From Chitinophagales bacterium (GTDB taxonomy: Bacteria > Bacteroidota > Bacteroidia > Chitinophagales > Chitinophagaceae), in NCBI GenBank assembly GCA_013298665.1, contig JAAFIK010000014.1:24306-88305 (forward strand): a stretch of DNA of 64,000 nt, in the 5' to 3' direction. The notes beneath the pieces were generated by a model. It was not told where the DNA came from, did not search any database, and worked only from the letters and a program-made list of their open reading frames with translations. Shown in pieces: positions 36,501 to 45,621 of this stretch (positions within the stretch are counted from its first letter, which is position 1; every line of letters begins with the position of its first letter). A program made the position numbers and the translations under genes.

Positions 36501-38028
36501 AAATGTTTTTACGATTGCATGCAGAGGGTCCTGGCTGTCGCAGGCACAGGCCGCTATATTTACAGAAAGGATCAGGCAATTTTTTCCGGATGTAACCACA
36601 AAGCTGCTCATCACGGAAACGGCTGGCGATAAAAATCTTTCCACCCCGCTACACCTTGTTGAGGGAACAGATTTTTTTACCCGCGAAATACAGGACGCTC
36701 TCCGGAGCGGGGAGGCAGATTTTGCCCTGCACTCCATGAAGGATGTAAGCAGTGCTGATTTTTTTTCGGGGAGCCATTATGCCATTATTGCAAGGGAAGC
36801 GATACAGGATGTTGCGGTTTTCAACCCAAATGTGGCTGAGTTGATTGCAAAAGGACAAACACTGGTACTCGGTACCTCATCGCCGCGGCGCAGTAATATG
36901 GCAACCGCTTTTCTGGAAAAAGCATTACCCCTGACCAACGGGCTGTCTGCACGCATCATCGCCACACCTGTAAGGGGAAATGTAGACGGCCGGCTGGAAA
37001 AATTGGCTGCCGGTGAATACGATGGCCTTGTGCTGGCTGCTGCCGGTCTCAACCGGTTACTTGCCTTTCCTTCCTCTGCAACTGCTGTCAGGCAATTACT
37101 TGAAGGAAAGAAACTGATGGTGTTGCCGCTGTTTGAATGTCCGCCTGCTGCGGGACAGGGCGCCATTGTAGCAGAGACCAATGCTTCAAATACTGCAGCG
37201 ATGGATATTCTTCGTGCCATTGGTGATCCGGTCTTAACAGCAGCCATACAGGAAGAACGTGTGTACGCAGAAAAATATGGCTATGGCTGTTCCCGGCAAT
37301 TTGGCGTATTTCATTGGGCGGGTAAACACACAAGGTTTACCTACGCATCCGGAATGGACGATGATGGCGAGGCTTTTACGGAGTGGAATTTTACCTGTCC
37401 GGAATCGTTGCCGGATGCGCACTGGTTCGACACTACGATGTATATGAAAGACTTTTTTACGTATCATTATCAGTCGTCTGCAGTTCCGTCAGGTTACAAG
37501 GCTTATTTTATAGCCAGTCACAAAGCGGTGCATAGCCGGGAAACAGAAAGATTGCTCAGGCTCAAGCGTGTATGGGTAGCAGGTACACGTACCTGGTATG
37601 AACTCGCCGCAAGGGGGATATGGGTTGAAGGATCGGCTGACGGACTGGGTATTGAATCGGTTCAAAACCTGTTGCAATCGCCTTTGATAGGGCTGGCTCA
37701 GGAAGCCATTCACCTGCTTACCAATGAGTTTTCTGCACAACGCTGGGCGAACGACGGCTGGCTGGTATCGGGTACATATACACTCATTCCATTGCTCACA
37801 CCTGCTGTTCGGCAGGAGGTATCTGAGGCGGATGCGATATTCTGGAGCAGCTTTCAGCAATATGAAATTTGCCGTCACCTGCTTCGTCCGGATGTTCGCC
37901 ATGCATGTGCAGCAGGGAAGACTGCGGATTTATTGAAAAGAGAAAACATTTCACCAGTGGTTTTTCCCACGATCAAAGCATTTCAGCAATGGAAAAAGAA
38001 ACATATCCCCTTACCCATCGAAGGATAA
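36493..38028 (+). CDS. hemC: Hydroxymethylbilane synthase fused to a uroporphyrinogen-III synthase-like domain
   Basis: The first part (about 1-310) is a divergent HemC, which joins four porphobilinogens. It keeps ACRGSWLSQAQA, the catalytic Asp in ALHSMKDVSS, the Arg residues in GTSSPRRSNM and RGNVDGRLEKL, AAGQGAIVAE and the cofactor Cys in GYGCSRQFG. The last 180 residues or so have the pattern of HemD: IFWSSFQQYEICR followed by HACAAGKTADLLKRENISPVVFPT resembles the weakly conserved C-terminal half of uroporphyrinogen-III synthases. The fusion would perform two successive steps. HemD proteins are poorly conserved, so that half is inferred. The gene overlaps hemA by eight bases and hemB by 40. 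Confidence 0.82.
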   Translation: MHKNVFTIACRGSWLSQAQAAIFTERIRQFFPDVTTKLLITETAGDKNLSTPLHLVEGTDFFTREIQDALRSGEADFALHSMKDVSSADFFSGSHYAIIAREAIQDVAVFNPNVAELIAKGQTLVLGTSSPRRSNMATAFLEKALPLTNGLSARIIATPVRGNVDGRLEKLAAGEYDGLVLAAAGLNRLLAFPSSATAVRQLLEGKKLMVLPLFECPPAAGQGAIVAETNASNTAAMDILRAIGDPVLTAAIQEERVYAEKYGYGCSRQFGVFHWAGKHTRFTYASGMDDDGEAFTEWNFTCPESLPDAHWFDTTMYMKDFFTYHYQSSAVPSGYKAYFIASHKAVHSRETERLLRLKRVWVAGTRTWYELAARGIWVEGSADGLGIESVQNLLQSPLIGLAQEAIHLLTNEFSAQRWANDGWLVSGTYTLIPLLTPAVRQEVSEADAIFWSSFQQYEICRHLLRPDVRHACAAGKTADLLKRENISPVVFPTIKAFQQWKKKHIPLPIEG

Positions 38029-38984
38029 GGGCGCAAAGCCATACGCGTGAGTTATCCGCCGAAGTGCATTTGTCGCACCGGCAGTTTATACTGCCATTGT
38101 TTGCGGAAGAAGGGATGACGGCCAATCGCAGTATTAACGGTTTACCGGGTGTTGAGGTATATGCAGAATCCCTGCTCAGGGCGGCCATTGAAGAAGCGAT
38201 GAACAAGGGTATTAATAAATTTTTGTTATTCCCGATACCCGCTGCAAAGCGGGAAGGCAATTTTGATTTTTCTTTTGCTGCCAGGCTGGTACAGGTAGTA
38301 AAGCAGAGGTTTGGGGATGCCATCTGGCTGGCGGTTGATCTTTGTCTTTGCAGCTATACAACACATGGACACTGTGGTGTGCTGAATACGCATGAAGACC
38401 GGTTGCTTAATCATGAAACCGTTCCTGTACTGGTTCGTTACGCACTGGAACTGGCTGATGCAGGTGCTGACTGCATTGCCCCGAGTGATATGATGGATGG
38501 GCGTATTGGAGCCATCCGTAAGGCGCTGAATAAAGATGGATTTGATGAGGTGGTCATCATGAGTTATGCAGCAAAATTCAGTTCGCAATGGTATGGCCCT
38601 TTCCGCGATGCCTGTCATTCAGCACCACAAGCTGCTGCTTTAATGCATCGGAAGAGTTACCAGATTTCTCCCTTTCATCCCGGCGATGCCATTGCGAGCA
38701 GTTTGCGCGATGAGGCAGAAGGCGCCGATATACTGATGGTGAAACCGGCCGGCCTCTATACTGATGTTATCGCTTCACTCCGGGCGGCCAGCAGAAAACC
38801 GATTGCCGCCTATCATGTGAGTGGAGAGTATGCAGCGATTGAAGCTTTAGCTGCACAGGGCTTGCTTGAGAGAGCGGCAGCGCATATTGAAGTATGGGCT
38901 GCCCTTCGCAGGAGCGGAGCAGGAATCATTATTTCATATGCCGCCATTCACGCGCAGCATTGGATAGCCGTGATGGAAATGTAG
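37989..38984 (+). CDS. hemB: Delta-aminolevulinic acid dehydratase (porphobilinogen synthase)
   Basis: Condenses two aminolevulinates to porphobilinogen. ATG 37989 (MEKETYPLTHRRIRAQ) gives a 331-residue protein of normal length; it overlaps the end of the hemC fusion by 40 bases in another frame. Catalytic lysines are in MSYAAKFSS and MVKPAGLYTD. The zinc-binding segment CLCSYTTHGHCG has three cysteines, so this is the zinc-dependent type. LCLCSYTTHGHCG, IAPSDMMDGRI and YHVSGEY are diagnostic. It supplies the pathway between hemA and hemC in the same operon. Confidence 0.95.
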   Translation: MEKETYPLTHRRIRAQSHTRELSAEVHLSHRQFILPLFAEEGMTANRSINGLPGVEVYAESLLRAAIEEAMNKGINKFLLFPIPAAKREGNFDFSFAARLVQVVKQRFGDAIWLAVDLCLCSYTTHGHCGVLNTHEDRLLNHETVPVLVRYALELADAGADCIAPSDMMDGRIGAIRKALNKDGFDEVVIMSYAAKFSSQWYGPFRDACHSAPQAAALMHRKSYQISPFHPGDAIASSLRDEAEGADILMVKPAGLYTDVIASLRAASRKPIAAYHVSGEYAAIEALAAQGLLERAAAHIEVWAALRRSGAGIIISYAAIHAQHWIAVMEM

Positions 38985-39016
38985 GTAAACATAATTTCAA
39001 TTTATACATAATAATT

Positions 39017-40501
39017 ATGCAAACGACAGCAGTACAGCCTAAAAATCAGCTTTACCCCGTTTTTCTGAAATTGGAAAGACTTTCTGTGCTGGTAATCGGT
39101 GGCGGTCATGTGGCCCGTGAAAAATTGGAGTCACTATTGTCCAATTGCCCGGAAGCAAAAATCACTGTTGTCGCTGCTTTTTTTCGTGAAACCACAAGGG
39201 ACATTATTGCCGGGTACCCCAATTGCGTGGCTGTCGAAAAAGCATTTGACCCTGCCGACCTGGAAGGGAAAGATATCGTAATTGGCGCTACTGATGACCG
39301 GGAGTTGCACATCAGTATCAAAGCACTCGCTGCGGAGCGGAACATCCTGGCTAATATTGCCGACACCCCGGCACTCTGCGATTTTTACCTTGGCAGTATT
39401 GTGCAGAAAGGGCAACTTAAGATTGCCATTTCAACAAACGGAAAATCGCCAACAGCGGCAAAGCGCATCAAAGAATTGCTGAATGATGCGCTGCCTGCTG
39501 AGGTAGACGAGTTACTTGAGAACCTGCACCAGATCCGGAGCAGCCTGGCAGGCGATTTTTTGGATAAGGTTCAGCGGATGAATGCCATTACCAGACCCAT
39601 GGTTGAGCAGGAGGATGCCCGGAAAGGAAAAAAATGGAAGCGCATTGCTTCTTACTCTACGATGGGTTTTGTACTGATGCTGCTCGGACATTTTGTTTTT
39701 TCCTACCTGCCACTGAAAGCGATTGGCGATAGTATGACGGGTTGGTATCATAATCTCGGGCCAAATTTTATCCTGATGATCCTTGCCGGTTTCCTGGCAC
39801 AACTGGTGGATGGCGCCCTCGGCATGGGCTTCGGGGTTACCAGTGCCACAGTCCTGTTGTCGGCAGGCGTAAACCCTGCGGCCATCAGTGGCAGCATTCA
39901 TACGGCTGAAATGTTTGCGAGCGGGGCATCAGGTTACAGCCATTATAAGTTTGGCAATGTTAATAAGAAACTGTTCAGGGCATTGGTCATTCCCGGTGTA
40001 TTGGGCGCTGTTGCGGGAGCGGTTATGCTGGTTTATCTGGGTGAGAAGTATGGCAATTATATCCGCCCGGTTATTGCGGTGTACACCCTTTTTCTGGGTA
40101 TTAAATTTATCCTCAGTGCTTTTCGTGAATCCGGACGGGCAAGAAAATTCAGGCGTTTCAGTCTGCTTGCCGCCGTTGGTGGATTTTTTGATTCTTTTGG
40201 CGGCGGTGGGTGGGGGCCGATTGTGACCACCACACTTGTCAATTCGGGGCGCAGTCACCGTTATGTTATCGGCACCGTCAGCCTTACGGAGTTTTTTGTG
40301 ACTTTAGCCAGTGCCTTTACTTTCTTCCAGTTGCTGGGTATCACACACTGGCAAACCATACTGGGGTTGATTATTGGTGGTTGCATTGCAGCACCCATTG
40401 CCGCTAAGCTTGCCGGAAAATTACCCCGGAAAATGGCGTTTATCCTCCTCGGTATCCTGGTGATCTTCTGGAGTATCCGGATATTGGTCAAACTTTTTTA
40501 A
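39017..40501 (+). CDS. Fusion of Met8-like siroheme synthase domain and TauE/SafE (TSUP) permease
   Basis: Residues 1 to about 215 are a Met8/CysG-N type precorrin-2 dehydrogenase, possibly also ferrochelatase. They include YPVFLKLERLSVLVIGGGHVAREKLESLL for NAD, the catalytic Asp in IGATDDRELH and the FYLGSIVQKGQLKIAISTNGKSP segment. Residues of about 220-494 form a TSUP membrane domain with about eight helices, including LAQLVDGALGMGFGVTSATVLLSAG and GGFFDSFGGGGWGPIVTT. TSUP proteins carry sulfite, sulfate or sulfonates. The start follows hemB by 32 bases. The join of cofactor synthesis to a sulfur-anion permease is unusual. No other sulfate carrier is seen in the operon, so this domain may import sulfate or export excess sulfite. 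Confidence 0.9.
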   Translation: MQTTAVQPKNQLYPVFLKLERLSVLVIGGGHVAREKLESLLSNCPEAKITVVAAFFRETTRDIIAGYPNCVAVEKAFDPADLEGKDIVIGATDDRELHISIKALAAERNILANIADTPALCDFYLGSIVQKGQLKIAISTNGKSPTAAKRIKELLNDALPAEVDELLENLHQIRSSLAGDFLDKVQRMNAITRPMVEQEDARKGKKWKRIASYSTMGFVLMLLGHFVFSYLPLKAIGDSMTGWYHNLGPNFILMILAGFLAQLVDGALGMGFGVTSATVLLSAGVNPAAISGSIHTAEMFASGASGYSHYKFGNVNKKLFRALVIPGVLGAVAGAVMLVYLGEKYGNYIRPVIAVYTLFLGIKFILSAFRESGRARKFRRFSLLAAVGGFFDSFGGGGWGPIVTTTLVNSGRSHRYVIGTVSLTEFFVTLASAFTFFQLLGITHWQTILGLIIGGCIAAPIAAKLAGKLPRKMAFILLGILVIFWSIRILVKLF

Positions 40502-40525
40502 TGATGATTGTACACAGGTTATAGT

Positions 40526-41278
40526 ATGAAGGGTAGTTGTTTTATGCTGGGTGCCGGGTGCTTATTATTTTCCTGCTCACTCCGGGCACAGGAGAAGGCT
40601 GTTGTGCACAACAGCCAGTTGTGGACAGGCTATTTCAACCAGGTTCAGTTTTCCCGGCAGTGGGGTGTATGGATCGACCTGCACCTGCGCACAGGTGAGG
40701 GACTCGCTAAAAGTATCGGGCAATCCATTATGCGGGTTGGCTTGATCCGTTATGGTAATTCCGGATGGCGCTATATGGCCGGGTATGCCTATGTTAATAA
40801 TTTTGTTCGGGGGGGTACGGAAACATTAGCCTTAACTGAGCATCGTTTGTGGCAGCAGGTACAGCAAATACAGGAGTGGCCGAAATTGCGGTTTAACCAT
40901 GCACTGCGGCTGGAAGAAAGATGGCGGCAGCAGCAATCTGCGGATGGCCGTAAAAGTGCAGAGCATTTGTTTACCTGGCGTGTCAAACATACCCTGTCTT
41001 TTCAGCGGGCTTTGGGTAAGAAAGCATTTGCACCAGGAAGCATAGCGTTGGTGCTGAGCAATGACCTGTTTATTAATTTCGGTAAGCAGGTCATCAATAA
41101 TTACTTTGACCAGGATCGTTTTTTTGCAGGGTTAGCCTGGCAGATGGATAAGCATAGCGCCCTGCAAACCGGGTATATGAAAATTTTTCAGCAACTGCCG
41201 GCAGGTAACCGGTTCCGGTCAACCGATGTGCTGCGGTGTTATTTTATCCATCAGTTCGATCTGCGGAAAAAGCATTGA
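40526..41278 (+). CDS. DUF2490 outer-membrane protein
   Basis: A 250-residue protein with a signal peptide (MKGSCFMLGAGCLLFSCSLRAQ) and a beta-barrel-like mature part. The conserved WTGYFNQVQFSRQWGVWIDLHLRT and the RLEERWRQQ segment of the DUF2490 family are visible. It follows the Met8-TSUP gene by 24 bases in the same direction and is probably the last gene of the sulfur operon. A role as an outer-membrane pore for sulfur anions is only a positional guess. ATG 40526 is chosen because it starts the signal peptide. Confidence 0.8.
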   Translation: MKGSCFMLGAGCLLFSCSLRAQEKAVVHNSQLWTGYFNQVQFSRQWGVWIDLHLRTGEGLAKSIGQSIMRVGLIRYGNSGWRYMAGYAYVNNFVRGGTETLALTEHRLWQQVQQIQEWPKLRFNHALRLEERWRQQQSADGRKSAEHLFTWRVKHTLSFQRALGKKAFAPGSIALVLSNDLFINFGKQVINNYFDQDRFFAGLAWQMDKHSALQTGYMKIFQQLPAGNRFRSTDVLRCYFIHQFDLRKKH

Positions 41279-41430
41279 TTGGTTGTACGGTAATGGCAAA
41301 AGAATAGTTTTATGTGGCGAATGATTTCCCTTTTTCGATCCTGTATTTCTGTACGGGCATTGTATCTTTGACTATGTGCAGGAAATAATTTTCTGCCGAT
41401 CAATATTATTTATTTCAAACCACCCGATTC

Positions 41431-42603
41431 ATGGCACAGCATCAGGAAACCAATGCGATCCGTATCCAGACCGACCGAACAGCCCAGATGGAACATTCTA
41501 CGCCGCTGTTTCTGACCAGTAGTTTTACTTACAACTCCGCGGAAGATATGGCTGCTGCATTTTCTGATGACACGCTTGATGTTAATATTTACTCCCGCTT
41601 TTCCAACCCGACGGTAGATGAATTCATCCATAAGATATGCGTGCTTGAAGGTGCTGAAGATGGCATTGCCACCGGTACGGGCATGGCGGCTGTATTTGCC
41701 ACATTCATGACTTTTCTGGGTCAGGGTGATCATATCATTTCTGCTGCTGCTGTTTTTGGTTCTACGCACACTATTCTTACGAAGTACCTGCCCAAATGGG
41801 GAATCAGTTTTGATTATTTTGATATGAATCAACCGGATAGCATCGAAGCATTGATTACGCCCCATACCAAAATGCTTTATGTGGAAACCCCCTCCAACCC
41901 CGGTCTCGACATTATTGATATTGCTTTTGTGGCAGCCATCTGCAGGAAACATAATGTTCTCTTTGTCGTGGACAATTGCTTTGCCACACCCGCTGTACAG
42001 CAACCTTTAGCCCTGGGGGCCGACCTGGTACTGCACTCCGCTACCAAGTTTATTGACGGCCAGGGTCGTGTACTTGGCGGGGTAGTGGCAGGCAAAAAAG
42101 AACTGATACACCCAATGTACCTTTTTGTACGCAATACAGGGCCGTCCATGAGCCCCTTTAATGCCTGGGTGTTGACAAAGAGCCTGGAGACTTTATTTAT
42201 CCGGATGGACAGGCATGCGGATAGTGCCATGAAACTGGCGAAAGCCCTTGAACATCATCCTGCTTTACATAACGTAAAGTATCCTTTTTTGCCTGCCCAT
42301 CCGCAGTATGAAGTGGCTAAAAGACAAATGAAAAACGGAGGCGGGATTGTTACCTTCGATCTTAAAGGCGGAATTGAAAGCGGACGTAAATTCCTTAACG
42401 GATTGAAGATGTTGTCGATGACCAACAACCTCGGTGACAGCCGGACCATTGCTTCACATCCGGCGAGTACAACTCATTCTAAACTGAGTGCTGAAGAACG
42501 TACAGCGGTTGGTATTACGCCGGGGCTGATCAGGGTATCGGTTGGTCTCGAACATTTTGATGATATTCTTGCAGATATATTGCAGGCGCTTGCGCAATGC
42601 TGA
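41431..42603 (+). CDS. metZ: Trans-sulfuration PLP enzyme, probably O-succinylhomoserine sulfhydrylase or cystathionine gamma-synthase
   Basis: Cys/Met metabolism PLP enzyme of 390 residues. Motifs include STPLFLTSSFTYNSAEDMA, YSRFSNPTVDEF, ATGTGMAAVFATF, the Asp in VDNCFATPAVQQPL and the PLP lysine in LHSATKFIDGQGRVLGG near residue 205. The late SHPASTTHSKL block closes the fold. The form HSATKFIDGQGR resembles MetZ more than MetB, in my reading. With MetY at 25777 the cell would have two homocysteine-forming enzymes. A TATCTTTG -7 element at 41363-41370 suggests its own promoter, and a strong terminator follows. Confidence 0.85.
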   Translation: MAQHQETNAIRIQTDRTAQMEHSTPLFLTSSFTYNSAEDMAAAFSDDTLDVNIYSRFSNPTVDEFIHKICVLEGAEDGIATGTGMAAVFATFMTFLGQGDHIISAAAVFGSTHTILTKYLPKWGISFDYFDMNQPDSIEALITPHTKMLYVETPSNPGLDIIDIAFVAAICRKHNVLFVVDNCFATPAVQQPLALGADLVLHSATKFIDGQGRVLGGVVAGKKELIHPMYLFVRNTGPSMSPFNAWVLTKSLETLFIRMDRHADSAMKLAKALEHHPALHNVKYPFLPAHPQYEVAKRQMKNGGGIVTFDLKGGIESGRKFLNGLKMLSMTNNLGDSRTIASHPASTTHSKLSAEERTAVGITPGLIRVSVGLEHFDDILADILQALAQC

Positions 42604-42620
42604 ACAATATTGGTTGCAGT

Positions 42621-42667
42621 ATTTTACAACAAAAGCCCGGTACATTACCGGGCTTTTGTTGTAAAAT
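42621..42667. terminator. Bidirectional terminator
   Basis: Two perfectly complementary arms of 22 bases (42621-42642 and 42646-42667) surround a three-base loop, with A-rich and T-rich outer parts. It serves metZ on the plus strand and the lipoprotein gene on the minus strand. Confidence 0.9.
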
Positions 42668-42681
42668 GTTAATGCCTTGTA

Positions 42682-43113
42682 TTATTGACGGGTCATCGTA
42701 ACACGAAGTGAACCACCACCAAAAGATTCTTCTGCTACAATGCTGCTGCAATTGTTAGATACTGTTGCAGCGGCTACGTCAGGGCCACTGCCGCTGTGTG
42801 AAATGGTCAGTTTACCACTTACCACATCCCAGGTACCGGTTCCGGCTCCTGATGGGCTGCAAACGGTACCCGCATCCTGGTAAACGACAGTTTTGTCCGT
42901 TTTCAACTGGTAAATATCATCACGCTCGCAGGGATCAAGAAATGTAGTGGTTACATCTGAAGCTGTACCGGCTACTACGGTTTCAATTTTGGTTACTTTG
43001 TAGTTACCGGCAATCGCTGCTACAGAAACTTCGCATGACTTATTGCTGTCACTTTTCTTACAAGATGCCATCAGGGCTACCAGGCCAAGGGCTGGAATGA
43101 ATACCTTCTTCAT
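42682..43113 (-). CDS. Lipocalin-like lipoprotein
   Basis: A 143-residue protein with a lipoprotein signal (MKKVFIPALGLVALMASC, Cys18 as lipid anchor). The mature part begins with a Lys/Ser tether, then a beta-rich domain with IAGNYKVTKIE near residue 33 and GTWDVVSGKLTI near residue 93. This pattern is that of the small lipocalin-like lipoproteins common in Bacteroidota. Five cysteines in the mature domain may form disulfides. It is monocistronic; the role is unknown. Confidence 0.75.
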   Translation of the reverse strand: MKKVFIPALGLVALMASCKKSDSNKSCEVSVAAIAGNYKVTKIETVVAGTASDVTTTFLDPCERDDIYQLKTDKTVVYQDAGTVCSPSGAGTGTWDVVSGKLTISHSGSGPDVAAATVSNNCSSIVAEESFGGGSLRVTMTRQ

Positions 43114-43369
43114 TGTTTAGTTTTTTTTAAGTACGTAATGAAACGCAAATATACTGGTGTTTATTGCTTTGTTTGAATCGGAGCATCATCCAAATGTTAA
43201 ATTTTTTGTGAAATTTATATGATCAACAGGAAAAACACCCTTTTTTTCTCTTTTTTCTGCTTGAATACCCGGTATACATGCTGAAATAAGTTGATGTAAT
43301 GTAGCTGGGATCAGGTGCAGCATGACTACGGTAACAAATATTACTATATATAATGGTATATGTTGTGTC

Positions 43370-43918
43370 CTATTTAAGGTTTTTTTCAAGCCATGCGGAT
43401 AATGATGCTGCCGGCTGTTCTGTTTGTACCTGTTGCGCCATTTTCTGCTGCGCCTTAATAACGGACGCGGTTACATAGGGATGTGTAATGGGCTCACTCG
43501 CTTTGAATCCGAGCAGTTTAACAAGTGGAAGCATTTTCTCGCTGCCAAACCGTACAAAGATGGGTTCATCCATAGCGCCATGTACTTCGGTGACGCCAAG
43601 CTGCAGCTCTTCTGCCAGTTTAATTTCTTTGGCATGAAGCGGATGGTGCTCAAGAAAAACGATGTGCCTGCCCGCAATATCATGCCGGCGAAGTGTATGT
43701 GCTTCCTTTACCTGGTTTTCGGGGATGCCATGAAGTGCCCCAAACGCCCTGAACTGGCTAATGGCTTCAGCAAACCAGCCCACGAACAAAGTATCGGGAT
43801 TGGTTTTAAAAACCTGGAGTAAGCCCTGCATTTTTGCGTCGCTGTCAATCCAGACCATATCCTTAAACAACCGATCGTTATTTTCGTCTTCCTTTTTGCC
43901 AAACAGATTAAAAAGCAT
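43370..43918 (-). CDS. Hypothetical protein downstream of the lanthipeptide locus
   Basis: A 182-residue soluble protein that I do not recognise. ATG 43918 (MLFNLFGKKEDENND) is chosen over the longer frame from 44008, whose first 30 residues have unlikely composition. Features are FKDMVWIDSDAKMQGLLQVF, a THPYVTASVIKAQ segment and a C-terminal amphipathic SLSAWLEKNLK. No signal peptide or membrane helix. It lies 123 bases after the flavin oxidoreductase on the same strand, but nothing shows that it belongs to the lanthipeptide pathway. Confidence 0.7.
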   Translation of the reverse strand: MLFNLFGKKEDENNDRLFKDMVWIDSDAKMQGLLQVFKTNPDTLFVGWFAEAISQFRAFGALHGIPENQVKEAHTLRRHDIAGRHIVFLEHHPLHAKEIKLAEELQLGVTEVHGAMDEPIFVRFGSEKMLPLVKLLGFKASEPITHPYVTASVIKAQQKMAQQVQTEQPAASLSAWLEKNLK

Positions 43919-44041
43919 ATTCTTTTGTTGAGTCTGCAAGTTAATGGATAAGTGTATTGATTGAGTGCTTACGCAGCTATTTGCCTGTATAGCACCATTC
44001 CTTAGCACCTGATTTTATGGCTGGCAGCAGTATCGTTATGT

Positions 44042-45472
44042 TCATACGCCTGTAATACTCTGCTCATGCCTGATGAGGTTGTACGGATCGTATTGTTGTT
44101 TGATGCGCTGCAGACGGGTATGGTTGCTGCCATAATACAACTGTGCAAAGTTTTTAAAGTTGATATCCGGATAATTGCGGTATTGTGCGCTGATGCCCTG
44201 GTTGGTGATGGCTTTTTGTACGCGTTCAAACTGCTGCATGAGCTTAATACCTTGTTTCTCGCTCTCCCAATAGGCCTGTAGTTCAGAAAAAAAGGGATAA
44301 GCCCGGTGAGGGAAGGCGGAAGCAGCTTCCAGGCCGGGGTCTGTTATCCGTCCGCCAAGGGTATTAACCTGGTAAATCATGCCGGGACTCTGGCTAACGA
44401 GCTCCAGTACTTCATCAATACAGCCCTTAATGTCATCAAATGTTTTGTATAAACCGGCAGACGCATTTTTAAAAGCCTGGGGATTGGGTCGGCCATAGAA
44501 AACCTTCAGTGCCTCTGCAAGAGGGCGGGGTTTTGTTTTGGTGAGTTTACCCGCTACAGGGCTGAGCAATTGCATAAAGCGGTCTGCCCCCGACCAGGTC
44601 CTGTCCGTTGTGGTGAGCAGGATATAGGTTGACCGCCCATTGTAGATACAGGCAGAAAAAAAGGAATGTGGTAAGTCTTTCGCTGCTTCAAACCATTGCG
44701 CAATGATCGGTTTTGCCTTGGCAGGTGTAATACCCTTTGCCCTGAAGCGAAGGCTTTGCATGGTGTTGGGTGCGGTATGTACTTTAAAAGTAAGTGCTGT
44801 AACCACGCCAAAATTGCCATTGCCTCCGCCTTTACAGGCCCATAGCAAGGCAGGGTCGGCGCTGCCGGTTCGTACCTGGCCGGTACCATCCACCATGGTG
44901 ATATCGGTAAGACTGTCGCAGGTCAATCCAAAATTACGCGCCAGCAAACCATAGCCGCCACCGAGGGTAAGGCCGCCAATACCCACACCTCCGCAGGAGC
45001 CACCCGGAATCAGTTTCTTTTTAGCCAGTAAAGTATCATACACTTGTGATAGTACACAGCCGGGTTCTATCCGTACCGTATTGGCGTCTATCCATGCTAT
45101 ATTGTTCAGCAACGAAAGATTGATCACCATTCCACCCTGGTTTCCCGACAAACCCTCCATACAATGCCCGCCACTCTTCACCGCTACGGGCAGTTGTTGC
45201 TGCCGGGCATATTGTATAGCCGCTGCCACACCGGCTGTGCTTTTGCAAAGGGCGATGACGGCGGGGAATCGGCTGATGCGGGTATTGAACCCCATACGCA
45301 GTTGTTCATACGCGGCATCGCCTTTTTTATAATAAATCACTTCTTCGGTAAGATCACCGGGTTGTACGGCTGCAATGGCCGAAGCCAGTAGTTGCGGAGG
45401 CCTGACCATAAGGCCGAGGTTGACGAGCAATGCCGTTTTCAGAAATTCCTTTCTTGTATATGGATGGTGCAT
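44042..45472 (-). CDS. FAD-linked oxidoreductase with BBE domain
   Basis: A berberine bridge enzyme-type flavoprotein of 476 residues. The FAD-binding half (about 50-220) has the covalent-flavin His in SGGHCMEG and a Cys in PGGSCGGVGIGGLTLGGGYG, the two residues that give bicovalent FAD in this family. The C-terminal BBE motif FAQLYYGSNHTRLQRIKQQYDPYNLI is complete. The N-terminus (MHHPYTRKEFLKTALLVNLGL) resembles a twin-arginine export signal with Arg-Lys, so the enzyme may act in the periplasm. I chose ATG 45472, since the 45 residues before it look non-coding. It is downstream of lanB on the same strand, 149 bases away, and could oxidise the peptide products or small molecules. Confidence 0.82.
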   Translation of the reverse strand: MHHPYTRKEFLKTALLVNLGLMVRPPQLLASAIAAVQPGDLTEEVIYYKKGDAAYEQLRMGFNTRISRFPAVIALCKSTAGVAAAIQYARQQQLPVAVKSGGHCMEGLSGNQGGMVINLSLLNNIAWIDANTVRIEPGCVLSQVYDTLLAKKKLIPGGSCGGVGIGGLTLGGGYGLLARNFGLTCDSLTDITMVDGTGQVRTGSADPALLWACKGGGNGNFGVVTALTFKVHTAPNTMQSLRFRAKGITPAKAKPIIAQWFEAAKDLPHSFFSACIYNGRSTYILLTTTDRTWSGADRFMQLLSPVAGKLTKTKPRPLAEALKVFYGRPNPQAFKNASAGLYKTFDDIKGCIDEVLELVSQSPGMIYQVNTLGGRITDPGLEAASAFPHRAYPFFSELQAYWESEKQGIKLMQQFERVQKAITNQGISAQYRNYPDINFKNFAQLYYGSNHTRLQRIKQQYDPYNLIRHEQSITGV

Positions 45473-45621
45473 GATGGTATATCTCTTGTGCGTAAGAAAC
45501 CGGGCAGCAAGATAAATCATCATGCGAATGAATGTACTATTGCGCCGCGAAAAATTTGTGCAGGGGTATGCGGGAGAATGCCGGGATTGATGACCGGTCT
45601 GCAGCACATCATACCCATTGA

